20,011 nucleotides of DNA from contig JADRCO010001359.1 in assembly GCA_021464525.1 (NCBI GenBank), positions 1 to 20,011 of the forward strand. Reading direction: 5' to 3'. This document shows, piece by piece, positions 1 through 8,658 of the stretch. This DNA comes from Rhizophagus sp. LPA8_4_AMF. Taxonomy: Eukaryota; Glomeromycota; Glomeromycetes; Glomerales; Glomeraceae. The notes under the pieces were generated by a model. It saw nothing but the letters and a program-made list of their open reading frames with translations. It searched no databases and was not told the origin of the DNA. Numbering within the stretch: position 1 is the first letter of the stretch; every line of letters starts with the position of its first letter. The translations under genes were made by a program, and so were the position numbers.

Positions 1-116
1 CGGTCGGTCAAACGGTCAGCCATAGCGGTCGGTCAGAACGGTCGGTCGGTCAAAGGTTCTTGACCGGTTATGACCGACCGATGACCGACCATGACCGACC
101 GTTGCCATCCCTAATC
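1..116. repeat. GGTCGGTCA/TGACCGACC inverted repeat, probable end of a MITE-like element
   Basis: The first 55 bases carry repeated CGGTCGGTCA words, and bases 61-102 carry the reverse complement TGACCGACCG several times. The block can therefore fold into a long imperfect hairpin. It is far richer in G+C than the DNA that follows and ends sharply at GTTGCCATCCCTAA, which looks like a terminal inverted repeat. The window starts inside or at the edge of the element, so its full length and any target-site duplication cannot be judged. No coding content is seen. Confidence 0.6.
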
Positions 117-157
117 GTATATCGATATTTAAATTAAAAAAATTAAAAGAATTCATT

Positions 158-690
158 ATGAAAACAGATCAATTTGATTATTCGGAAATTTGACTTCTCA
201 ATCATCAAACGAACAATTATTAAATTTCTATCAAATCAAATACAAAGAATATTAAATAAAGAATAATGTTTGAAAAGAAATTAATCACGATAGTTAATGA
301 GATAGAATTTTTTAAAAAATAACTGATTAAAGGAAAAAGATTATAATTTTTTTTAAAAAATAATCATGATATAAATTTTTATGTGAAATATACAAATTGG
401 TTAACAAGAAATCAGTATTATTTCAGATTCAATTATATTTTTATTAGGATATTTTGATTATTTAAGAATTAAAATCAATGAAAAATTGAGAAAATGTTCA
501 AATTATTTTTATTATATTAGAAAAAAAATTGTATATTATCTTCAATATTATGTTGGAAAATGCTAACTATCTATTTGGATGTGAATTGTGGAATAACAAA
601 AGATGAAAAATCTGTATTTAAATATTTTGATAGTTCAGTTAATAATAAAGATCATACAATAGGACAATTAAGGTTGGTCATGTTAAATCT
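158..690 (+). pseudogene. Decayed Sel1-repeat part of a kinase-Sel1 gene, plus strand
   Basis: This stretch is collinear with exon 5 of the two minus-strand genes but is broken by several frameshifts and stops. The start at 158 (ATGAAAACAGAT) matches the MITKTD linker. CAATCATCAAACGAACAA matches the PQLSNEQ stretch of gene B. DSIIFLLGYFDYL near 430-470 matches the first Sel1 repeat ([10 protein letters not shown]). GITKDEKSVFKYFDSSVNNKD and IGQLR near 590-675 match the next repeat. The remaining repeats are missing after about 690. No kinase exon is found upstream because the GGTCGGTCA repeat block lies there. It is a paralogue of the relic at 6401-7240, with which it aligns along its length. 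It converges on gene A. No function is expected. Confidence 0.8.
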
Positions 691-834
691 TTTAAATTGA
701 AATTAACGATAATTTATTATTGAATATTGACTACATTCATTTATGTAATAGAAGCATTATAAGACTCGTTAATTCGAACATGTTTACAATCATAATCATA
801 ATGAAAACATATTGATAATATTATTAGCGTATAA

Positions 835-1050
835 ATCGACTTTAAAAAAAACGTTGATGAAGAAAACTGAACGCGTCATTAATAAATCAGTCTATCATTC
901 AAGCATTTACAGTATTTTTTACAAATTCGCAAATTCTTTATTTGGTGGTTGTTATTTTAAGGATAGTAAATATTGAAGAATAGCCAGATATGAGATTTTT
1001 GCTTTCTACCAGCTAATGATGATTTTCTGATCCTGAATTTCCTATTTGTG
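835..1050 (+). pseudogene. Broken copy of the unrecognised coding-like piece at 7654-7916
   Basis: The segment can be matched in order to 7665-7870: TTTAAAAAAAACGTTGATGA, then CAAATTCGCAAATTC, then AAGGATAG, then a block reading FLPANDD. Reading frames change between these blocks and stops occur, so it is no longer coding. It sits between the plus-strand Sel1 relic and the minus-strand gene A, the same place its better preserved copy has beside gene B. Its family is not recognised. Confidence 0.55.
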
Positions 1051-1326
1051 AATTAGTTTAATATACATAAAATATATTCACTTAGATATAAGTGTCAATA
1101 AATGATTTCTAAATCCCTATGAGCTTTGTGTTCCTAGAATGACATTTTAATTCGAAGTTGATCAAGTGAAAGTAATATACATTCAGTTAATTTAATAATA
1201 AAAAGACAAAGTTGTAAGAATGGGTTTTAAATTTAATAAGATTTTCTTTATTATAAAATACAATGATATTCACAATCTATGTAAATTTTTTTTAAAAAAA
1301 AATACTATAAAAAATTTTAGGAATAA
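1051..1326. other. 3' flank of gene A, shared with genes B and C
   Basis: No gene is seen. The stretch with CTATGAGCTTTGTGTTCCTAG, GACATTTTAATT and ATATACATTCAGTTAA has diverged counterparts at 8300-8370 and 11850-11920, downstream of genes B and C. The duplications therefore extended past the stop codons. An AATAAA on the minus strand at about 1247-1252, some 75 nt beyond the gene A stop, is a possible polyadenylation signal. Confidence 0.5.
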
Positions 1327-3589
1327 TTAATTTTTTTGTAGTGCTTTTAATCTTTTTTGTGCTTTTTGATGACCTTGTTTTGCAGATTTTTCATACCAAT
1401 AAATAGCTTTATCTATATCTTTTATAATTCCTTTTCCATTTTCATACATAATACCAAGACTATATTGTGCTGTCATACTACCTAAATTTGCAGATTTTTG
1501 ATATAATTCAAATGCTTTTTGTTTATCAACATTAGTACCAATACCATTATAACAACAATATGCTAATGAAGTCATTCCACTTGAATAACCTCCTTCAGCT
1601 GATTTATTAAATAATTCAAATGCTTTATTATAATCTTTTTCAATACCTTCACCACTTAAATAACAATTACCAAGATTATGCATAGCAAATATATTTCCAT
1701 TATTTGCAGCTTTTTTATACCAATAAAAAGCTTTTTCTATATCTTTTTCAATAACTTTTCCATTTTTATAAAAATATCCAAGTTTTAATTGTCCATGAGT
1801 AAAATTTTTATCTGCAACATTTTGATAATATTCATAAGCTAACTTTTCATTTTTTATAGTTCCATAACCATATTGATAACATTCACCAATATAAGATTTT
1901 GCTAATATATGACCTTTTTCTGATGCATTAATAAATAATTTAAATGCTTTCTCATTATTTTTTTTTGTCTCAATTCCTAAATAATTAAAAAATCCAAGTA
2001 AAAAAATGATATTAAAATTATCTTGATTATTTAATAACCAATTATAAATTTCTTTTGTACTAGTATTATAATTATTAAGATATTCAATAACTTGTTCTCT
2101 TACTAATTTCCATATAATTCCTTTATTAAATAATTCAAAAATTAAATCATTTATTTCATCAATTAATCTATTAAAACCTTTTTCAAATGAAAGTTTCTCT
2201 CGTTCATTTGATATTGTTATAGGATCAATTTCTTTTATACTTATTTTGTCAAAATTTTGAATAATTCTAGATATAAATTCTTCTTGTAATTCTGTATTAT
2301 TGATACTTGAAGGGATTTCATTAACATCTGTTTTTGTAATCATTGCTTTTAACCAATCAACTACTTGGTATATGGTAGGGCGATCATCCGGTTCACCATC
2401 CCAACATTCTAAATAAAAAATTTTAAAATTAATTTACTGAAATAATATTCAAATTATAATTAAAATATACTTACTAGTATAAATTTTTACATATTCTTCA
2501 GGTGTGTTGGGAACAACCGTTTCTCTAAGACCTTGCGAAATTTCCAAAATTAAACTAAGATCATATTGTTTAACTTTAGCATTAAAAGGAGATTGACCGC
2601 TGGATATTTCCCATAATAATGCACCAATACTGTAAACATCACTTTTCTCATTTAAAGATTGTATTTGTGTTTGATTATTATTATTTATTTTCCGACTAAA
2701 ACTTTTTGGTTCAACGTAAGGAATCATTTCAAATAATTTAGATTGATAATTGGATGATGTTCCAATTCTTTTCGATAATCCAAAATCCGCCAATTTAATT
2801 GTGTTTTGATGGACTAATATATTACCAGAGTGCTATTAAAAATGTATATATTGATTAATTAAATTTGAATATAATATTATCACAATAATGATTAAACAAT
2901 AATAAATAAATTACCAAGTTATGATGGACAATTCCTTTATTATGTAAGCATGATACAGCGGAAGTTAACTGGTATGCCATAAGGTACTTATCACTCCAGG
3001 TAAGTTTACTAAAATTTTTCTTTAAATAATTTCGAAGACTACCACCGTCGGCGTATTCCATTACTAGCATATAATTGTTATTAATTCGATTTTCTAAAAA
3101 AAAAAAACAGAAATAATCATTAACATACGATTTTGTTAATAAAAACTAAGAAAGTATATCTTCAAAATACCTGATTCAAATTTTGTTATTCCATGATAAC
3201 GAATAATATTATCATGAAAATCAATTTCACGTTGAATTTTTAACTAAAATAAATTCAAAGTTTTTTGAAATAAATATAATAGAATATAAATTATAAAATA
3301 ATAAAAAAAAAAAATTTTTTTATTATATATACTAAATTACCTCACGAACGATTTCTTTCATAGTGATATTATTTAAACCAAAAAAAGATTTTAAAGCAAA
3401 ATTTTTTTCAAAATTTTTATAATTTGCACGATACACTTTTCCAAAATTTCCGGTACCAATTTCTTGAAAGTTACTAAATTCTTTGTATTCATAATATTTT
3501 AAATGTTCTTTATCAATAGCTTCTTCAATCCAATTAATCCATTCATTTTTATTATTCTCGGTATCATACATTTTGATATTATCACACAT
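1327..3589 (-). CDS. Gene A: TKL-type protein kinase domain fused to Sel1 repeats, predicted pseudokinase
   Basis: Five exons on the minus strand: 3341-3589, 3171-3243, 2915-3093, 2475-2832 and 1327-2408. All four introns are GT-AG (66-97 nt) and the spliced frame gives 646 residues. The kinase domain spans about residues 40-307: glycine loop GTGNFG (45-50), ALK lysine (K67), hinge MEYADGGSL, catalytic loop VHHNLHSGN (163-171), DFG (183-185), the APE-equivalent [23 protein letters not shown] and the GEPDDRPT arginine. The HRD motif reads HHN, so the catalytic aspartate is replaced by asparagine. That predicts weak or no phosphotransfer, although the lysine and DFG remain and ATP binding is possible. 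A linker starting MITKTD (309) leads to about six Sel1 repeats of some 36 residues (about 420-640), a superhelical protein-binding scaffold. A separate Sel1 gene starting at 2343 is unlikely because the kinase exon reads into it without a stop. Such kinase-Sel1 fusions are expanded in Glomeromycotina. The signalling role and partner are unknown. No signal peptide or membrane segment is seen. Confidence 0.9.
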
Positions 3590-3662
3590 AATAATAATTG
3601 ACAGAAAAGTTTTTTAAACGATAAAATTTAATGTACGGTATTTATAAACGAAAAGAATTCCG

Positions 3663-3695
3663 TTTTATGCAACTTATTCTCCGATTAATTGTCGC
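3663..3695 (-). promoter_or_regulatory. Conserved upstream block of gene A, TATA-like
   Basis: On the minus strand this reads GCGACAATTAATCGGAGAAT and then AAGTTGCATAAAA, about 75-105 nt before the gene A start. Almost the same block lies at 10889-10920 at a similar distance from the gene B start, while the DNA around it has diverged more. CATAAAA could serve as a TATA-like box. The role is inferred from conservation and position only. Confidence 0.4.
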
Positions 3696-4454
3696 ACAGC
3701 ACTTAGTATTACCATATAAGAAATTAACCGCAGTACCGCAGTAATGACGTAATTAAATTAAATCATATTTTTGTCATTGAAATATATATATTTATAGTTC
3801 GAAAAAAGGTAAATTCGGGTAAATTAAAATTTTAAAATATCTAGCAACTCGATCAGCGAATAACATTGGTAAACGTTTTTTTGATTTAAAAATCTGCCAA
3901 ACAAATAAGAAAATCAAGAAGCTCGAATAAATTAAACTTTTTACGAGTGAAAAATAGACAGTATTATTAGGTAAAATATTTTTTTATTTGATTATTAAGT
4001 AAAAATAAATTTTTTTTTTTTAAAAAAAAAAAATCAATATTAAAATTGCGTGTAATTATATATGTAATCGGTTTTATTCTTAGTATTCAAATTAATAAAT
4101 ATTGAAAAATTATTATTTTTTAAAAAATTCGTATAAAATAGTAAATTGATATTATTATTATTTTTATTCAGGAAAAGATATACATGGAAAAACAGACGGA
4201 TAAACGGAAATAAAGAAAATACTAAAATGTAAAACATAGTATATATCTAATTAAATTTTATAGAACTTCTAACGATTCAGCAGAGTTTCTATTGATTAAG
4301 TATCACATTAAACTCGAATATTGTCCGGAGAAGGGAAATAGAGTCGTTAGAGTCTGTGAGTAGATACAGAGTGACTCGAACTAATTTATACTTAGAAATT
4401 GAATAATTTTCTTTCGCTGAAACATCACTCATGAATACCGTCAAGTAACTCAAG
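3696..4454. other. 5' flank of gene A, no gene seen
   Basis: The 3700-3760 part (TTAACCGCAGTACCGCAGTAATGACG) resembles 10950-10980 upstream of gene B. The 3840-4110 part has a diverged copy at about 17500-17690 (shared ATTGGTAAACG, AATTGC-TGTAATTA and TTAGTATTCAAAT). A 65-codon open frame at 4040-4237 is low-complexity and is not accepted as a gene. Bases 4260-4450 are somewhat richer in G+C but give no recognisable product. Confidence 0.5.
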
Positions 4455-4565
4455 TATTCTAATTGGTTGAGAATTACTAAATTGTACAGTATCGGTTCTT
4501 TAACAATAGTTTCTTCAAATTCATTAATTCATTCATTCGCATTTTCTGTATCTTGCATTTTGATA
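4455..4565 (-). pseudogene. Relic of a kinase-Sel1 first exon
   Basis: On the minus strand the bases near 4480-4560 translate as MQDTENANE, a stop, then INEFEETIVKE. This aligns with [22 protein letters not shown] of gene A and [19 protein letters not shown] of gene B. The first tryptophan codon has become TGA. A further match to the next codons (AATTACTAAATT) continues to about 4455, then homology is lost. The upstream stretch at 4690-4720 (CCGCAGTAATGAT, then CACGTGATA) also resembles the gene A and B flanks. It is what is left of another minus-strand copy of the family. Confidence 0.7.
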
Positions 4566-6211
4566 TGGCCGGATATAATGAATAAATAATTTGATGGAAT
4601 GCATGATGAATAAAATAAAGTTCTCGATAGATAACTATACGTAATTTTTGAATCACTCAATAGGTACTAAAAACGATTGAACTGGATAATTCCGCAGTAA
4701 TGATCGAAATATCACGTGATAATTTGCACCAACCAGTGGATTCATTTTATAAAGTCTATTCATAACGCCCTATTCGTCATTTAAATTCCTGAATCCTGAG
4801 CTGAAAACTTGACATTTTAACATTGAAAACGGTATCTACCAGCATTTTTTATAAAAAGATTTGAACCACATACAGTACTGTATATATTTCCGAGTTATGT
4901 GAAAGTGACCTTAAATTTTTCTATTGTCAGCCTAGTACGTTAGTACTATTGTTAAACATGTAATTCAGAAGAGATACGAAAATTAGTTGCATAAACTGAT
5001 TTAATAAAAAATTTAAGAATAATTTGATTATCTAAATACTGAATTTATTATTATCTTACGCCATGTTAATACATAAATAATCATCTAAAGGATCTAAATC
5101 AAGACCAAATGTTCATTAAACAATATAGTAACAAAAGTCATTATTTTATTGTTTAGTATTATTATTGATGTATGTATGTTCCTTCACAACGGTATAATAT
5201 GTCTGTTTCTTTCGGTCTTGAACTTTTTTTCTGGCCTTTCAAAATACAAATACCTTTCTGATATGCTCAATTTTATTTATGCTACAATGGAACTTTGATG
5301 AAATATTTAATTCTTATTAAAAAGAAGTGTATTCCATACTATCATCATCGCTAAAATCAATACACTTAAAAATATTTTTCTAAGACATAAATAAATTATC
5401 GATAGACGATTAATAAAAGTATGAAATTAAATGGATATTAAAATGAAACTAAAAAAAAGCAAAAAGAAAACAAAGTATAAATATTTGCGTGATTATAAAG
5501 TATCAAATAAATTTTGATTCCAATACCAACGTACTGTATCTATGAAATAAATTTGTTTATTTTGTTTGTTTAAAAGACAAAAATCCAATTTTTTTTTTTG
5601 CATGTTAATTTTAGAGTATTTTTATTTTTATTTTTTTTTTCATTAGAAAACAAGAGAATATTAACAATTAACGCGTCTTTACGATGTCATATTTTGAAAA
5701 AATCAGAAATGTATTTGTGATGCAAAGGGTGAAAGAGGTAGAAAGAGAAATCGAATAACACTAATAAAATAAATTGTTTCAGTGGGTCGATTTTACTTTA
5801 GACAGTAGTATATGATTGACTAAGTAAGTAGGTTAAATATACAGTACTTAAATTTTAAAAATTAGACTTACGTAATAGTTTATTATCTTCAACGTACAAT
5901 ATCTTAAGTGCTTCAATTGCTTAAATATTAAATAAAATGTAATGATATTTCTTTATTATAATGGTACTTTAATAAAGTTGCTGTATAGTTTTAACTAATA
6001 TAACTCTATCTTTAACTAAACTTATAGTTATCAAATAGGCTATTTAGTGATGACATCATTACAAAGAAGTCGTTTACAATATAATTTATTTCTAAAATGA
6101 CTTTGGAAATTGACTAGACTTATATTTATATTTATATAATCATAACATGATAAAGTGGAGAATAATTTATCAAATCATGTTTATATAAATATATGCCTAT
6201 ATTTATTTAAC
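4566..6211. other. AT-rich intergenic stretch, no gene seen
   Basis: No long open frame, splice-linked exon series or RNA gene is visible. The first 200 bases are the decayed 5' flank of the kinase relic at 4455-4565. A short piece near 5780-5815 (GTGGGTCGATTTT, later AGTAGT) weakly resembles 17750-17840. Long T runs occur at 5590 and 5630. Confidence 0.5.
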
Positions 6212-7240
6212 AGTCCTCTGGTAATATATTGGTCAATTAAAATATGATCAAGTTAGCAGATTTTGTTTTATCAAAAAGAATAAAGAATCAAACTTTTACA
6301 GTGTCGATACATTATTATCGAAGATTATGCCGTTAAATAAGTTGATTTTAAACATAATTTTTTCTTAAATTACTATCAGTTATACATTTCTATCGAGACC
6401 ATGATTTCAATATTACTTCAATTTGATTATCGGAAATTGAATTTTCAATAATTAAACGAGCAACTCAGATACAAAAGAAACAATATATTATTATTACTTG
6501 AAAAGGATTTAATCGCAATAGTTCAATCATTAATTTTTAAAATAACGGATCAAAGAAAAGATCATAAATTTCATAAATTAAGAAAACAAATTTGTTTAAA
6601 ATTATATTAATATAAATCATGATATAAATTTATGCGAAATTTAAGGATTTAATTATTTAGTAGGTATTTAAACAAAATGAAAATTATAAAGCATTCAGTT
6701 TATTATATCAGAAAAAAACCATACTGTATTATCTTAGTATTATGTAATGTGGTATAATAAAAAAAATTAGCACCTAGATATTTTGAAAGTTTAGTTAATA
6801 AAAGTTATGAAGTTGGGATGGTCATTGTTATGACTTATGATATGGGAATAGTTATTAAAAAAAATTTTAGATTAGCAACTTATACGTACGAAAAAGATAG
6901 AGATAATGGAAATAATATATCGGTACATAATCTTGCTTCTATATGTAAAGATAAAAAGGCTATAAAAAGTTTTTGAATTATTTAATCAATTACTTTAGCT
7001 GATAATGAAGATTTGATGGAATGAATATCAATGTTAGGATATCGTTATAATAATGAATTTGACACTAAAGTATGATAGATAAAATTTGAATAATATTAAA
7101 AAGCCGCAAATTTAGGAATAGTGCAACTCAATATAATCTTGCATTATCATATGAAATAGAACGAGGAGTAACGAAAATATTGGTAATGCGATACTTTAGT
7201 ATGAAAAATCCGTTAAACAGAGATCAAGATGCTCGAAAAA
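6212..7240 (+). pseudogene. Decayed kinase-Sel1 gene, plus strand
   Basis: Bases 6212-6290 read SSGNILVN, a stop, then NMIKLADFVLSKRI, which aligns with [23 protein letters not shown] at the start of exon 4 in gene A. The glycine of DFG has become valine and a glutamine codon has become a stop. Most of the C-lobe is deleted. From ATG 6401 the sequence follows exon 5: TCAATAATTAAACGAGCAA matches PQLSNEQ. Later YFESLVNKSYEVG, MGIVIKKNFRLATYTYEKDRDNGN and VHNLASICKD are Sel1 repeat remnants in changing frames. The end near 7190-7240 matches the last repeat ([10 protein letters not shown]). Many stops and frameshifts show it is not functional. It is the paralogue of the relic at 158-690 and converges on gene B. 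Confidence 0.85.
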
Positions 7241-7653
7241 AATAAACATTTACGAACAAAAAATGATTTATAAATTATAATAGTATTTTATAATAATGAT
7301 AAATTATTAAATAATTTGTAATAAGTGGAATGAATTTTTAATATATGAATTATTATTGCGTGAAAAAATCAATGTCGTCTTTAAGTAGGTCTTGGGTAAT
7401 ATTTCGTAATTATTAAAAAAAAATTAGTTAAGCTTATATTTTTAGTAGTATAATTAATATTTTCAAATTGAAGTTGATTGATTATTCGATATCCTATTAT
7501 CGATAACTCTGATAACTATGCAAGTATATATTAGTTCAAAGAAAACATCAATAGATTATGTGACACAAACTTTGTACTAGGGTTCATTATTTTAACGCAA
7601 GAACATAATCACAAATACAATATATCGGATATTGAGAATAATATTTTCAACTT
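7241..7653. other. AT-rich spacer, no gene seen
   Basis: Nothing coding is recognised. The end (about 7590-7650) shows loose similarity to 775-835, in keeping with its place inside the duplicated block. Confidence 0.4.
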
Positions 7654-7916
7654 GAAAGTATCAATTGGCTTTAAAAAAACCCGCTGATGAAGGGATGTTA
7701 TTATTAAATATGATTATCGTTCGAGCATATGATTTTCGTAAATTCACTAATTTCTCTCATGTTGTTTATTTAACAGCCAATATTTTCAAGGATAGAGGAC
7801 TGAGGACATTTAAAAAACATTCAGTTGCTTTTTTACCAGCTAATGACGATCGTTTAGTCTACCCTGGATTCATTTTGACATTTTCATTTCTCAAATACTT
7901 ATTGTTACCTTTTTAA
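7654..7916 (+). pseudogene. Unrecognised coding-like fragment, no ATG at its start
   Basis: An open frame of about 85 codons follows an in-frame TGA at 7653-7655 and reads KYQLALKKPADEG, then later VVYLTANIFKDRGLRTF and VAFLPANDDRLVYPGF. The first in-frame ATG is at about 7695, so the true start is missing or in another exon. Its residue make-up is balanced, unlike the low-complexity open frames nearby. A decayed copy lies at 835-1050 in the equivalent position beside gene A, so this was probably part of a real gene caught in the duplication. The last dozen residues look like read-through into AT-rich DNA. The family is not recognised. It could also be a piece of a mobile element. Confidence 0.45.
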
Positions 7917-8517
7917 AGACAAATAAACCAGGTATTTCTTTTATTCGATTCATTAATAAATAATAATTAATAATGAATTAAATCAAAATCGCAATGCTGC
8001 CATCATTTCTGCTTCTATTTATTTTTAACATCATGAGAAATTTAGATTGACGTAAGTTTAAGCAGATATTCATTGGTTTTAAGTTTACCATTATATAGTC
8101 TGACAAATGCTTAACATTCAATAAAACTTTTTGTGCACGTGATTTATAATACAAGTATTTTTATATTTATAAAAATATTTCTTTTACATAAAAGATCTAA
8201 ATTTTCATTGTATTTTCTTTCATATGTAAAATCATTTCAAAACATAGTGCAAATGAGCATTAATTATTTTAAACAATTAAATTTTCTGAAAAATGTATTA
8301 AATCATGAGTTTTGCAAATCCTAGAACAACATTTTAATTTACAAGAAAAATATACATATTTCAGTTAACTTGATATTAAAAAAAAATACTTGCAATACTT
8401 AAGGATGATTATAAAAATTGATGAGACTTTTATTTATTATATCTTAGTATACACTATTTAGTAAAATAAAAAAAATAATTTAGCGAATTTAATTGGTTTA
8501 ATTGATTTACACTTTTT
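7917..8517. other. 3' flank of gene B, duplicated downstream of gene C
   Basis: TTTAAGTTTACCATTAT, ATATTTTTATATTTATAAAAATATTT and the run ending GCAATACTTAAG recur in the same order at 11650-11950 downstream of gene C. The stretch is therefore the duplicated tail of the kinase-Sel1 unit. The open frame at 8133-8324 lies inside this repeat, is low-complexity and is not conserved, so no gene is called. Minus-strand AATAAA words near 8430 are possible polyadenylation signals. Confidence 0.55.
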
Positions 8518-8658
8518 TTATTTAATAAGAAGCAGTTCTAATTTATTTTGTGCACCCTGATTGCCTTGCTTGGAAGATTTTTCATACCAATAAATCGCTT
8601 TATCTATATCTTTTGTTATTCCATCTCCAACTTCATACATATTACCAACATTATATTA
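8518..8658 (-). pseudogene. Detached last Sel1 repeat of gene B
   Basis: On the minus strand, after the gene B stop at 8659-8661, a different frame reads NVGNMYEVGDGITKD, then [15 protein letters not shown], up to a TAA at 8518-8520. This is the last Sel1 repeat plus tail, matching the C-terminus of gene A. It is separated from gene B by an extra A in a run of seven near 8690 and a second small indel near 8660. Confidence 0.8.

Noticed and set aside
1327-2343. Stand-alone Sel1 protein starting at MITKTD
   Set aside because: Exon 5 is open upstream of this ATG and encodes the kinase C-terminus ([21 protein letters not shown]) up to a good acceptor at 2409-2410, so the Sel1 part is a fusion.
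2449-3070. Separate short kinase genes starting at MADFGLSK and [10 protein letters not shown]
   Set aside because: They are internal exons of gene A. Consistent GT-AG junctions join them in frame, and the same layout is found in gene B.
4040-4237. Minus-strand open frame of 65 codons
   Set aside because: Low-complexity N/F/I composition from AT-rich DNA, inside a flank whose other copy at 17634-17690 does not keep the frame.
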